Shown here: positions 11,186 through 22,185 of the stretch, piece after piece | Position numbering within the stretch: position 1 is the stretch's first letter | Layout: each line of letters begins with the position of its first letter | NCBI GenBank assembly: GCA_025174535.1 | Contig: JALBUN010000006.1 | Span: 744,001-808,000, forward strand | Length of the DNA stretch: 64,000 nt | Direction: 5' to 3' | Source of the DNA: Cantharellus purpuraceus | Taxonomy: Eukaryota; Basidiomycota; Agaricomycetes; Cantharellales; Hydnaceae | Position numbers and translations under genes: made by a program | The notes under the pieces: model-generated | What the model saw: only the letters and a program-made list of their open reading frames with translations | Told to the model about the DNA's origin: nothing | The model's database searches: none

Positions 11186-13756
11186 ATGCCACTATCGTGG
11201 ACGCAGCGGCTGTCGCGTCTCTGCAAACTTTTGGGTACAGATGTTGTTGCGGATGATGAGGGACGTCAAGGTCAAGCATTAGATCGGTATCTAGCTTCAC
11301 GACCAACCGAGGGTCGAGGTGTGTGCACGTCTGCTTTGGAGTCCCACTGCGACTAATGTTTTCTCGAATGGTAAAGACGTGGAAGCCCTTCGCTTTTCAG
11401 ATGATGATTTGGGTTTGATTGGCAAGTTAGCCGTTGGCCAATTCGGAGCGGTAACTAACCCTCTCTATGTCACTGCTTAATGCACTCATCTGATATTTGA
11501 GGTGGATGTTGTGAGATGCCATTTAGACTCAAAGGTGTATGCCCGGAAAACGATAGAGAAACGCATTGCTATGAGAGCTCGAGGGGTGCGTCTCACAACT
11601 CCCTTTGTCATGTTGCAACAACTATCAACGGGTGGCACCAGCAATGCTCTCCTCAGCTGGAACGTGATATACTTGTCAAGGCTCTTGTGACAGATTCCTT
11701 ATGGGCTCCCCATCTGCTCTGTGCATTTCAGACCGAGACGGCCTTGAAGCTTGTCATGCAATACGCAGACGGTGGAAACCTTTGGGACGTTATCGAGTCT
11801 TCCCCAGATGGTAAGATCTCTGAACTAGACCTGAGGTGGTGGACACCACAAATGGTCAGTGCTATCGATTGGTGTCACTCTCAAGGTTTTGTGCATCGGT
11901 GTGTGAATTTTCGTGTGAATGAGGGTGTAGCTCCATTGACTTGTTTCTTAGAGACATCAAACCACATAACTTTGTGCTAACTCCAACATCACACTTACTT
12001 CTGGTTGATTTTGGCTCGGCTGCTCCACTTCTTCCCCCATCTCCGTTTGGAGTCCAGCTGATTCCCAAGGAACACTGTCTTGTTCCCTGTGGTACATGTG
12101 ACTACATATCTCCAGAAGTTCTACAGTGCCATGAGGAAGCTCTAGTGGCCTTAGAATTGGAGGACGAACAAACATTCTTAAAGCGGAGTACATCGACTGA
12201 TGAGGACGGGGGTGCTTACGGTCGTGAAACTGATTGGTGGAGTTTTGGCGCTATGCTATATGAGATGGCATTCGGCGTTGCACCATTCTTTGCTAGTGAG
12301 GTAGGACATACCTACATCAAAATAGTCGAGCATCGAGTGAGTTTGACAAAACATTTACGTTTCTCTTCGCTGAGCCTTATCAATCTAGTCAAGCCTCCAA
12401 CTGAGTGCGTCAACCACTCTATCAACTTCTGGAATATCATTACTTAAAGGGTAAGTTACAAGTTTGCCGTATCTGTTGACTTACTGGTGGATTCTAGAGT
12501 GCTCTGTGACAAAGAGCACCGCTTAGGGAGGCATTCCGTTTCGGAAATCAAAGGGCACTCATTCTTTTGCGATGTAGACTGGACAAAGCTACATCAGAGC
12601 AAGTCCTCTATTTTGTGGTGTCTATGTTGCTGGGCTTATTTCTCTTTACACAGTGGACGCTCCTCAGCGACTACATCTTCCGCAGTTCACGTACTCTGCG
12701 CTAGCATCCCAAAAGTTGGAGGATCGCATGTCTGCGCCAGAGGATGTCGAAGATAATGAAAAAGATGAATACATTGATGTGGAACATTTGAGCCAACCAT
12801 TTGCCTTCTCTGCCTTTTTCCAATCTTCCCAGTCGTTGCCTGGGGCATCCATTTTGCAAGGCACACCCACAGATACACACCGACCAGTGGCACACAACCC
12901 TGCCTTGGAGTCGTTTATTGGATTTTCTTGGGGACCTCGGCTAAGTGCTTTCAACCCTCACTCTGCCTCTGCCAGCGAGACAATTTCACCTACCCGACCT
13001 CCGCTGCACCGTGAACCTGTGAATCTAACACCACGTCCCAACATTCCCTCAGGAGCTGTGACCACGTCACTTCTACAGACGGACACGAAAGCACAAGCAT
13101 TTCGCACGCCTATTCGCACGAATTCAGTGCCATTGATGTTTCATGACGGACACACTGTTTCAGTCTCCCGTACAGGAACGGCTCGTCGGATGCAGGGAAA
13201 ACGACCTCTTTCCGACCGCGAAACCATGCAACAACTCGTTGATTGTGTTGGTATGAGCGCGCGCAAGAAAGTTCTCGAGAGCGGTAAAAAACCTATCCAC
13301 ATCAGGACGTCGTCTGGGCGGTGGGGATCCAAGAAAGACATCAAGCGTTTCGCACCCATTGCCAAACCCCTTGTTATCAATACCAGGATGAAGGGAGACA
13401 TGTCGACGGTATCGTCTGAGAGCGAGTCACAGCCACCAAGTCCTACCCCTCGACCTGGAAGTGCTCTGTCACGGAGGAGCGGATGGGGTGGAAGATCAAC
13501 ACCGTCACTTGTGGCAGGACGTTCTACTCCTACGCTAACGTTCACCGCAAGTGGGACAGGTAGTGGTGCCACGGGAAGTGGGATTCTGTCGAGGAACAGT
13601 ATTGGGTCTACTGCAGGGCCAGAGAATTCGAGACGGACTACATCGTTTGATGAGAAGCTCCGAGACGCAGAACAAAGACACGATAAGCTCCTGGACGAGC
13701 TTGCTACTATAGAGAAAGACATCGGTACTGTAGCCTTACATTTAAAAGGGACTTGA
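11186..13756 (+). CDS. AGC-group serine/threonine kinase (DMPK/MRCK-like)
   Basis: Eight exons: 11186-11318, 11377-11450, 11502-11585, 11642-11898, 11952-12336, 12389-12450, 12498-12598 and 12654-13756, summing to exactly 733 codons (732 residues). Kinase landmarks: glycine loop GKLAVGQFGAVD at about 60-71, catalytic lysine 85 in VYARKTIEK, His182-Arg183-Asp184 in HRDIKPHN, DFG at 202-204, a PCGTCDYISPE activation segment and GRETDWWSFGAMLYEM. A hydrophobic-motif-like tail follows (PFAFSAFF, FIGFSWGPR), then a Ser/Pro/Gly-rich region and a final coiled coil (about 705-730). Intron 7 has a GC donor. All catalytic residues are present, so it should be active. Basidiomycete genomes usually label such proteins AGC/DMPK/GEK kinases; the pathway (probably morphogenesis) is inferred. 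Its 3' end has been copied to 16519-16686 and 50640-50983. Confidence 0.88.
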
Positions 13757-14755
13757 TGTAACAGCCATTCGTTCCGTTTCCCATAGACTGTATCGATCAG
13801 CCTGGCATTAATTTATCATACTATAAGGTGTTACAGCTCAATGAGCTGGGTCTGCCAGTGTGGTGTTCAGGGGTCATCAGGACACAACTAGAGTATTGCA
13901 AGGGTTTCAATTCAACACTTGTTGTAGCTGCAAGCACTATGGTGACTCGCGATGGAACTGGTACGTTCGTTTCGCGGTTCCACGTACATTTTGCTCATAC
14001 ACTACTAATCACCTACCCGTGCAGTGTAGGATAGCTAGACGAACACTAAGGTGTGATTTGCAGAACCCGAGGGCGTACCATCTGGATTCTTCCTTCGAGA
14101 CATTTTGAGCAGACGCTTTGTAACATTTCCAGTTCGATGTCAAACGAAGAGGGATAAGAATACCCAATTGAGGAGCACCGTGGCAAGGAAAAGATAGCTA
14201 TTCATGAAGCACTTTTGCGAAACAAGGCAGGAGAATACATGTGGGTCCCTGGGGAAACTATGATGTTCCAGAGGTGTCATCCTGCTGCCCCAGAACAATT
14301 GCGTACCTGTCGTTGATTGTTGAATTAGACTCACAGGCCGCGACTGCTTGCGACAAATTGCACTCCGAAAGCATATCTTCTTTGCTCTGGTACTTGCAGG
14401 ACTTCCTATCGCCGTCGTGGCTCATTGCAAGAATATATATTGATACGTATCCCACTGGAGTTCGAACATAATAAACAAGGCTGACGCTCCAGCCGGTGAA
14501 CAAGGTTCCGTCAAGTCAGGCGCAAGAAATATGAACTCGTACTACGCTTGCAGTGACAGCTTACACTCCGATCGTTCCTACATCAAAGTGGTCTGTTCTT
14601 TCGCGAGCTCTTGTCCTCTCGCATAGTCGAAGGCCTAGGCCACAGTCAATCTGTCGGATGCCTGGCTAAAGGAGGAACGCCTGCTTTAGAGCCGTGCCTT
14701 TCGCCACTGCATAAATATAGCTGTCTACAATGCAATCATACCATCGCCTTTCAGC
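13757..14755. other. Intergenic, no gene recognised
   Basis: About 1 kb between the kinase stop and the WSC gene start. Open frames are 82 residues or shorter on either strand and unrecognised. A TATA-like ATAAATATA sits at 14711-14719, some 40 bases before the WSC gene ATG. Confidence 0.4.
14711..14719 (+). promoter_or_regulatory. TATA-like box of the WSC gene
   Basis: ATAAATATA, 36 bases upstream of the ATG at 14756. Confidence 0.4.
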
Positions 14756-15968
14756 ATGCTTCAGACTCTGCTCTTAGCCGTTGTTTATTCTTCGACACTA
14801 CTCACCGGGGTACGCTCCCTTGACACACTCACGGCTTCCGTTCATAATCTCACGTCATCTAGCTGGCTGATCCCCGTGCATCAAGACGGTCTTTGTCGCA
14901 GAGGCAACAGCCTCCTGGTGACAACGCTTCTGCCCTGCCACCAGGTTGGTCCGGCCAAGGCCAATGCTGGGAGTGCGTGAACGACCTTTCTGTTTCAACA
15001 GTATGCATCTTTGACAGTTTCCAGGGACTTTGGGTTCGCTGGCCCCCTGAACTTCTTCTTACTTGGGCCTTCCTTTGTGGACAACACATCAATGACAATA
15101 GAGCTGTGTGTCGAATTTTGCGATCAGCAAAACAACCGATTGGCTGGAATCGAGGCAGGAAACGAATGTCGTGAGCCGTATACCGTTTGTAAGATTTTTA
15201 TGGACATAGTGATTGACGGCCAGCGTTTATTAGACTGCGGAAACATGTTCAATCCTGACACAGGCTTTGAGAGTGTTTTTGGGGAGTGCGTCCTTCCGTG
15301 TGTGGGGAACGCGGCTGAAGGGTGTGGCGGGCCCAATACACATATAAACATATTCCATAAGGATGATGGACATTGCAACGATTTCTTCTTCTCGGGAGAA
15401 GCAAAGCTCACAAGTGGGCCGTGGCGGTTTTCATATTATTACAAGTATGCCGGCCAGATTGATTTTCGGGTGGTGTTGACGTATTCTCATGAAGCGGACT
15501 GTAGTGATACTGTGGGAGCACGTGCACTTCCTCATAATGCCGTAGATCTCCACCCCTCATTGAAACGTGGTAACCTTACCGTGGAGGCCTGCGTCAATGC
15601 ATGCGGCGCTGCTGGTTTGTTTTTCAAATCTCATCCTGGGATCTCCACCCAGTTTTCTGACATGCACTTACAGGTTTCTTGCTCGCTGGAGTGGAGTATG
15701 CAGACGAATGTTGTATGTCTTTTCCTTGACCCATTGAACTCTGCATCATTCAAATCATTGACCATGCACAGACTGCGGAAACGCACTCGAACATAATAGC
15801 CAGCCTCTCCAAGGATGTTTCAACCCCCCGCCTACGACAGGGGCAATGGGATGTAAAGGGAATCCATTAGAATTTTGTGGTGGCCCCAATCTTCTGTATG
15901 TGTACACGCTCCCCGGGACGAATTTGCAGCCGCTCATTCCGTTCGGTCCCATGTTTGATAATATCTGA
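14756..15968 (+). CDS. Secreted protein with two WSC domains
   Basis: The ATG at 14756 opens a signal peptide (MLQTLLLAVVYSSTLLTG) that ends at an intron. The first WSC domain includes GPSFVDNTSMTIELCVEFC and, across an intron closing in phase near 15178-15236, ECHCGN...CVLPCVGNAAEGCGG. The second runs from about 15490 (GNLTVEACVNACGAAG, then FLLAGVEYADECYCGN across an intron) to CGGPNLLYVYT. The stop is at 15966-15968. The paired CxC/CGGP cysteine pattern is diagnostic of WSC domains, which bind carbohydrate in cell-wall sensors and extracellular enzymes such as glyoxal oxidases. There is no transmembrane segment or catalytic domain after the second WSC, so it is probably a small secreted wall-binding protein. 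The junction between signal peptide and first WSC (14960-15030) is not resolved in phase. Confidence 0.75.
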
Positions 15969-16490
15969 CATGTCGACGATTCATTCATTGCTGGCTTAGT
16001 CTGTGCGGCACGGTTGGTTTAGAAAAATTGCTCCAGTATAAATTCTACCGACGATTTGATGTGTTTGATGTTCACGGGCTAATATTGTGCTATCACAGCG
16101 TTCAGCGTACGCAGTTGGTGTAACAAGTATGCTTCTAATCTTTGCAAGTCCTCTCAATATCGACTCTGAATAAAATATGTCTCTTCGAAGGCATCACATA
16201 AATGGCGAACAAAAAAGAATCACCATTGGAGCATCTAACGACGCCACGCAGCTATAGCAGACGAAAGAGTCTCGAACCACAGAGTATCGATTGATGCCTC
16301 CTTGAGGGGACGCATGTTTTGGTGCTGTATATGGGGGCGCGCCATGTCCTGTGTCTATTCCTGATTGGTCATAGCGAGATGGAGTCGATGGAGGCGGGAA
16401 CGCTCGCCATTGATGCATTATTAGAAGCAGGGAGCACGATGAGGGATTGATCGCAGTGGTTTGAGCTGCTGGCGGCGTGCCGACGACATC
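15969..16490 (-). pseudogene. Decayed copy of the GPI-protein gene 3' end and flank
   Basis: Starting just after the WSC stop, this stretch aligns by eye with 30389-30935, which is the 3' flank and last exon of the GPI-type secreted gene on the minus strand. Shared blocks include ATGTCGACGATTCATTGC, CTAATATTGTGCTATCAC, AAAATATGTCTCTTCG and the exon part around CGCCATTG..TTA.TAGAAGCA. The copy has many substitutions and indels, no open exon and no upstream exons. It therefore begins at the 3' side and stops inside the last exon. It is followed immediately by a kinase-gene fragment, the same order as at 50450-50983. Confidence 0.65.
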
Positions 16491-16518
16491 ATGAGAGCGA
16501 TCATAGCCACTAAGTGCA

Positions 16519-16686
16519 CCCTCGATTTAGAAGTATGCTGTCCCATGGGTGCAGATGGGGTAGAAGTCAACACCGTTGCTTGTGGCCGGTTGTTCTACTT
16601 CTAATGTTGACTGCAACTAGGACAGGAAGTGGTGCCACAGAAGCAGAACTCTATTAAGGAACAGTATTGAGTCTTGTTGAGCAGCA
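16519..16686 (+). pseudogene. Decayed fragment of the AGC-kinase 3' coding region
   Basis: Matches 13432-13625 of the kinase last exon in the same orientation (shared blocks such as AACACCG.T.CTTGTGGC.GG, TTCTACT.CTA, GGACAG..AGTGGTGCCAC and GGAACAGTATTG). It carries stops and indels and has no kinase domain. Not expected to be expressed as protein. Confidence 0.65.
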
Positions 16687-16734
16687 ACTTATGTGACGGT
16701 CGGAGGTAAAAACTAAACTATATTGTGTGCGGCC

Positions 16735-16965
16735 CTTGTAGAACTATACACATGCTGACTAACACAAGTGCACTATATATATAGAGTAAGCAAGTGTATT
16801 TCCTCTTCTACACTCCCCCTTGCTCATTATCATATATCACCAAGCCAAGCTTAGCACAATGTGCACTGTGCAGTGCTAGCAGTAGAGCTTTGGTAAGTGT
16901 GTCTGCCACATCTTTGCAGTTGGGATAAACTGATGAAAACTGAGATGGAACATATCCTCAGTTAT
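16735..16965 (-). mobile_element. Ty1/copia remnant: end of Pol plus LTR start
   Basis: Read on the minus strand, 16965-16810 encodes the very end of a copia polyprotein: PNCKDVADTLTKALLLAL, then HCAKLGLVIYDNEQGGV and a stop. The DTLTKAL motif near the end of RNase H and the GGV stop just before the 3' LTR are typical of Ty1/copia elements. The adjoining AT-rich segment to about 16735 is probably LTR. The rest of Pol is not present upstream. Confidence 0.6.
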
Positions 16966-17199
16966 AATGGATGAGCATAGTCACTGTCCAGGTGCTAGAC
17001 ACTATGCACACAAACTCTGTAGTTACACAATGTTTGTAGAGAGATTATATAATCAACAGAAGTTTTATCAACACTCTGCCTGCATCTTCAAGTTCAATGT
17101 AGATAACTGCCCAAACCTTGTTGGGTTATGGGCCCTGGCAGCACTTAGAAGATACAAAAAAAATAAATCCCCAAACCAGGTGGCACACTCTCATGAAGC

Positions 17200-17331
17200 A
17201 TGACAACACCTGAATCCATCTCTATGAACTGCCCAGTCCTACTAAGCCTGGAGAACTATCAAATATGGAGACTGTGAATAAAAGTGAAACTGAGGAAGGA
17301 AAAGGTCTATGGTGTGGCAGATGGAACTGAG
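17200..17331 (+). mobile_element. Ty1/copia remnant: start of Gag
   Basis: The plus-strand ATG at 17200 gives MTTPESISMNCPVLLSLENY, then a stop in place of the usual W in the QIWR.(W)..K motif, then VKLRKEKVYGVADGTE. This is the N-terminal Gag start of copia elements. It is cut off exactly where the chromovirus LTR begins at 17332. It is in the opposite orientation to the Pol end at 16735-16965, so the two are separate or rearranged pieces. Confidence 0.5.
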
Positions 17332-17691
17332 TGTGAGGGCGACGCTGATGACGAGGCCACAACAACAAGATACTCAATAAGTGAGAGCCGATAAGAAATA
17401 ATGCCAGCTGGTACAGCGGATATCCTCAGTCTATACAGCTGTTTCTGATAAATACATGGGACTTACCTGGTACAGCGGATATCCTCAGAGATCAAGCTGA
17501 GGGGATCACACTGCACCAAGGCAAGTCTTTATACTAAATGATGGAGACGGATAGGAGAACCAAGATAGGGAGGAAAGATAGGGAAGTGATAGGGGCAATG
17601 AAATAGGGGAGACGCACCCTGACAGGCTGCGCTGATAGGGGTGTCAAGAGAAAATACTAAAAATAGAATATGACTTATTTGAACCCTGACA
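17332..17691 (-). repeat. Chromovirus 3' LTR (360 bp)
   Basis: Begins TG, ends CA, and matches 23393-23676 plus 25134-25211 almost base for base. It contains two copies of a CTGGTACAGCGGATATCC block about 65 bases apart. Confidence 0.9.
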
Positions 17692-17704
17692 TCATCTCCC
17701 TCTT
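17692..17704 (-). promoter_or_regulatory. Polypurine tract of the chromovirus
   Basis: AAGAGGGAGATGA on the minus strand immediately upstream of the 3' LTR, the expected plus-strand primer site. Confidence 0.7.
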
Positions 17705-17744
17705 AATGCATGTTGTCTCGATATGCACTATCGTCCCATCCATC

Positions 17745-18182
17745 TCAAGAGAGACACACTCTGAAGCACTCTGCAAGGTCCCTTCTCACTCTCTGCCAAA
17801 GTAGAGCCCATGACGAGTGTTGATGGTGACTCTTCTCTGCCTTGGGGTAAAGTGGGATGGTGAACTCTCCAGGGGATATGGGATTGTTCGTGCTGAAAAC
17901 TGCCCCAAGTATCATCTCCCCTCCCTCATAGGTGACTTTACCGGCGAGCCCTTGGAAGGCATATGGTATGTCATAGTTGCCGATGAATAGAGGGTCCCCG
18001 ATGTAGTATGTCTGGCATCTTGATGGATTACGATGCCAGAAGGGGAAATGAACTTGTGGAGGTGGAGATGGGAGGTTATAATCCTCTACAGCACGTGCAG
18101 TATCCCTTGAGTCAACTGACCAAGTGATTGATGGGTAGGAACGGAGTGAGCATAGAGGGGTGGATTCAGACTGGTAAGGCAT
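17745..18182 (-). CDS. Extra open frame between pol and the 3' LTR
   Basis: Uninterrupted 145-codon frame on the element's coding strand, starting ATG at 18182 (MPYQSESTPLCSLRSYPS) and ending just before the polypurine tract. It begins 107 bases after the pol stop. The middle part is rich in aromatic residues and glycine (CQTYYIGDPLFIGNYDIPYA, then GLAGKVTYEGGEMILGAVFS). No known retroviral-type domain was recognised; it is neither envelope-like nor zinc-finger-like. Unlike gag and pol, it has no internal TGA. It may be a third, accessory ORF of this chromovirus lineage, or a captured fragment. Function unknown. Confidence 0.45.
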   Translation of the reverse strand: MPYQSESTPLCSLRSYPSITWSVDSRDTARAVEDYNLPSPPPQVHFPFWHRNPSRCQTYYIGDPLFIGNYDIPYAFQGLAGKVTYEGGEMILGAVFSTNNPISPGEFTIPLYPKAEKSHHQHSSWALLWQRVRRDLAECFRVCLS

Positions 18183-18288
18183 GGTGGGTTGGGTAGTGAA
18201 TGATGATGGTTTTACTGAGGAAGGGGAAGTGGATTCACTGGCTTATATACAGTTAGTGGAATTTCGGCATGGATGAATTTGGTGAGCG

Positions 18289-21200
18289 CTAAGCTTCACT
18301 GTGCCTGTTCTGCGGCTCTGAATATTCCAATACCACGTGTTGGGTTCCTGCCAGCTGTCCAATCAAAGAGGACCTGTTTGGGAGGTTCTGTGAAGTTCTC
18401 AAAGCGTCTGAAGGGAAGAGCCGCATAGGTGGCTGCCGAAATACGCCTTGGGGCTTCAGGATTTTCCCGATGGAAGTCTGCAATGCGCCTTCTACCCCAC
18501 TGGCATCCTTAGCTGGGATCCAGAGGTCGTCAGCAGCTCCATAGCCCTTCCAATGCACCAGGTATTCCAGTCTTCCTCAGAAAACTCTGCTGTCAAGGAT
18601 CTTCTCAACTTCGTATTCCTGTACTCCATCTTGAATGACTGGAGGTGGTGGAGGAGATGACTGGCGTTCAGGGATGGGATCCTTTTCATAAGGACGGAGT
18701 AAGACAACAGAGAACACTGGATGAGTGCGGCCAAAGATTGGGGGAAGTCGTAGGCCATAGGCATTTCGTGAGACCACCTTATTAATCACATACGGTCCTA
18801 ACCATTTGTGATCAAGTTTCTTGGTTGGACGGGTGGTGGTGATATTTTGTGCATTGAGCCAGACCTTGTCACCAAGTTTGTATACTGGGGCTGCTTGCCG
18901 ATGGGCATCATAGAATCGTGCCATATCATCTGCTGCCTTTTCCAGGGCAGAGCGAGCCTCAGTGGTGGCCGTCTCCATACGCTCAGTGAATTCTTCCAGT
19001 GCTTCAAGTCGTGTCTCTCGGATTGGCTCTAGCCCAAGCCTTGGGTGTTGGCCTGTATCAAGCATGAAGGGGGTTGATTGCGTGGAGGAGTGGATGCGGT
19101 TGTTGTATGTGAATTTGGCAAGAGGAACCCACTCGATCCAGTCATCCTGGCGCTGATTGACGAAAAGCCTCAAGTATTGTTCAATTTCTTGATTGACCCT
19201 TTCCGTCTGACCATCAGTTTGTGGATGATATGCTGTGGATGCTGCAACCTTGATCCCCAAAAGCTTATTGAGCTCGCGCATAAATTGAGAGACAAACTGG
19301 GTGCCACGGTCACTGATGATCTCCTCAGGAAGGCCATGGTGTTTCCACACATGGTCTCAGAAAAGTCGTGCAACTCCTATGGAGTTGATGTCAGAGGTGG
19401 TAGGGATAAAATGTGCTCATTTGGAAAGACGGTCCACAACGACAAGGAGTGCATCATAGCCATGGCTGATGGGTAGTTCTACAATAAGGTCAACAGATAT
19501 CACTTGCCACCTCCGATCTGGGACACAATTAGGCAGGAGTTTACCCATAGGAGGAGCAGGGAAAGTTTTTGTCCGATTGCAGAGGTCACATCCCTTGACG
19601 TATTTGGCAATGTATCGTCCAAATCCAGGCCACCAGTAGCTGCGGGATACAAGTTCTGTTGTTCTCCAGCGACCAGGGTGACCTGTAATGTGAGTATCGT
19701 GGTGTGCCCTTACAATGTCATGGCGCAATTTTGGGTCAAGAGGGACATATACCTTGCCACGATAGAGGATGAGTCCATTCTCCTCGGTCCATTCCTGTCC
19801 TCGTAAATTCCAAGAGGGACCAAGTTCCTTAAGAGCCTTTACAACCTTTTCATCTCTGTTGGTGCAGTTCCGCACACATTCCAGGAATATGTCTCCTTCT
19901 CCTGTGATCATTTGAGCTTCTGGCTCTGGATAGGTGGATGTCGCATTGATGTGGAACAGCTCAGGGCCAAGAAGAACCTGGTTCTGGTTATCTTCCTCCC
20001 CCCGCTTATGATCTACATGTCGTGAGAGGGCATCAGGTTTGGCTGAATGTCGTCCAGGACGGTGGATCAGTTCAAAGTCAAAATGAGAAAGGTATAGTGA
20101 CCAGTGAGCTTGTCGACGATTGAGATTCTGAGCTGTACGGAAATATGTGAGGTTTTGATGGTCGTTAAGGATTTCAATCTTGTATTTGGTCCCTTCCAAG
20201 ATGTGGCGCCATTCTTCTAGTCCACGGATGACTGAGAGCAATTCCTTATCATGGATGGCATGGTTGCGCTCTGCATCTGAAAGGCTCTTGGATACAAAAC
20301 CTACCGGCCTCCATTTCTCATCGTCACAGAGTTGAGATAGAACAGCACCTGTTGCATATGCTGAAGCATCTGTCTCTAGTCGAAAATGCTTGGTTTGATC
20401 TGGGAGGACAAGGATTGGAGTTGACGTGACAAGCTGCTTGAGTTTATCAAAGGCTTCTTGTTCTGGGCCATCAGGTATCCAAGACCACTGTGTATCTGCC
20501 TTTGTTAACCGATTCAGAGGCTTTGCGATATGTGAGAAGTCCTCAATGAAGCGACGATAGAAATTGATGAAACCCAGGAAGGATTTGACTTCTGTCACAT
20601 TGCGTGGTGTGGGCCAGTCCCTGACTCCGGCCACCTTAACTGGGTCCATAGCTACCTGTCCCTGTGAGAGAATCAATCCAAGATAATCTACCTTCTGTTG
20701 CGAGAAAAGGCATTTCTCTGGTTTGAGGTACAGGTGGTTGGCCCGAAGAATTTCAAGGACAGATTGCACGATCGTGTGGTGTTGTTCTAGGGATTCAGTG
20801 AAAATGAGGATGTCGTCCATGAACACTACCATAGTGCCATTATCAATGAGCTCCTTGAAAATGCCATTCATCATCGTCTGAAAGGTTGCTGGGCTGTTTG
20901 TGAGACCAAAGAACATGACCAGGGGTTCAAATAGACCATGATTGGTTCGAAAGGCTGCCTTCCACTCATCGCCCTCTTTAATACGCACATTGTTATATCC
21001 CCATCGGATGTCAAGCTTGGTAAAGTACTTGGCATTGGCTGCGGCAATTTTATTCATGATGTCTGGTACCAGGGGTAGTGGGTAGGTGTTCTTGATTGTG
21101 ATATCATTCAGCTTGCGGTAGTCTTGCACAAAACGAAGATTACTGTCCTTCTTCTTCACAAAAAAGACAGGGGATGCCATGGGTGACTTGGAAGGACATA

Positions 21201-22185
21201 TATGATGATTCTGTAGGTTCTCCTCAAGGAATGCATCCAACTCCTTCTGCTCATTTGGGGACATTGGATAGACCTTTGTGCTGAAGGGTTGCGCTCCTGG
21301 AGTGAGTTCAATAGCGTGGTCCCACAGTTTTCGAGGTGGAAGTTGGTCAAAGGACTCCTTTGCAAAAACATCCTTAAATCCCCAGTACGCCTTTGGGACA
21401 ATCTCCTCAAAGGTTTTGACTGGAGTAGATTCTGCAGCCTTCTGTGCGAGCTGTTGAGAAACTGTTGAACCAGCATAGATATTCTCCAAGTCTTCTTCTA
21501 CAAAGATAACAAATGTTCGGTCTCCCTCGTATTGGGGTTGCCCGTGTGAGTTCTTGCCATTTGAAGGAGTTGTACCAAGCGAATGCTCTTTGTGTTCTGG
21601 TACTTCTCCACATGAATCAGGGCAGCGAGTCATCTGTACCTTTCCTGTACGCCAGTCTACCTCTGGGTTGTGCTTCACAAGCCAGGTGTGCCCAACAATT
21701 ATGCCAAAGGTTCCCAGGCTTGTGACTGAAAATGTGGCACGTTCGGTATGGGTCCCATATGTGCAGATGAGATCGACTTCTTCCTTGATTGAACCTGCTT
21801 CATTTGGGGTCCCATCAATGTTATAAACAGGTATGGCATGTGGTAGAGGGCGTGTTCGAAGTTTCTCTGCTTTGACATATTCTGCATCAATGAACATTCC
21901 TGTAGCACCACTATCGAGGAGTGCATCCACGGCTAGAGGGTATCCAGTGTCTACCGAGTGGATTTTCATGGGAATTCTTGTACATCGACGGATGTCTGCA
22001 GATTGAAGGTAGAGACGAGGAGGGTCATCATGTTTAGCTGGAAGTTGAGAAGGGTTTTCAGGCATGGCTGTTTTGGTTTCAGTCTGATGGACAAGGGAGT
22101 GTGCATGTAACATATCGCTTGTGAGCCCTACAGTACATGATTCAAGAACTGAAAACCGGTTTGTCAGGCAGGGCATGCTCTTCAC
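18289..22185 (-). pseudogene. Chromovirus Pol with three TGA stops
   Basis: One frame from about 22185 to 18289 (about 1,300 codons) broken only by TGA at 19417-19419, 19357-19359 and 18577-18579. Domains in order: aspartic protease VDALLDSGATGMFID; reverse transcriptase with YRKLNDITIKNTYPLP and the catalytic FMDD box in MVVFMDDILIFT; RNase H with ETDASAYATGAVLS and HDKELLSVIRG; integrase zinc finger HITGHPG...CDLCNRTKT and catalytic core beginning VDLIVELP and continuing IISDRGTQFV, AYHPQTDGQTERVNQEIEQY; and a C-terminal chromodomain (EYEVEKILDSR..., LEYLVHWKGYG) that probably targets heterochromatin. Each stop falls at a codon where CGA (Arg) restores sense. The frame overlaps the gag stop by a few bases in a different frame, so Pol is probably made by frameshifting or reinitiation. 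Not active as it stands. Confidence 0.9.

Noticed and set aside
13141..13722. 193-codon antisense frame in the AGC kinase
   Set aside because: Opposite strand of a validated long exon.
18577..19419. Frameshifts splitting chromovirus Pol into three genes
   Set aside because: The pieces are in one frame; only TGA codons separate them.
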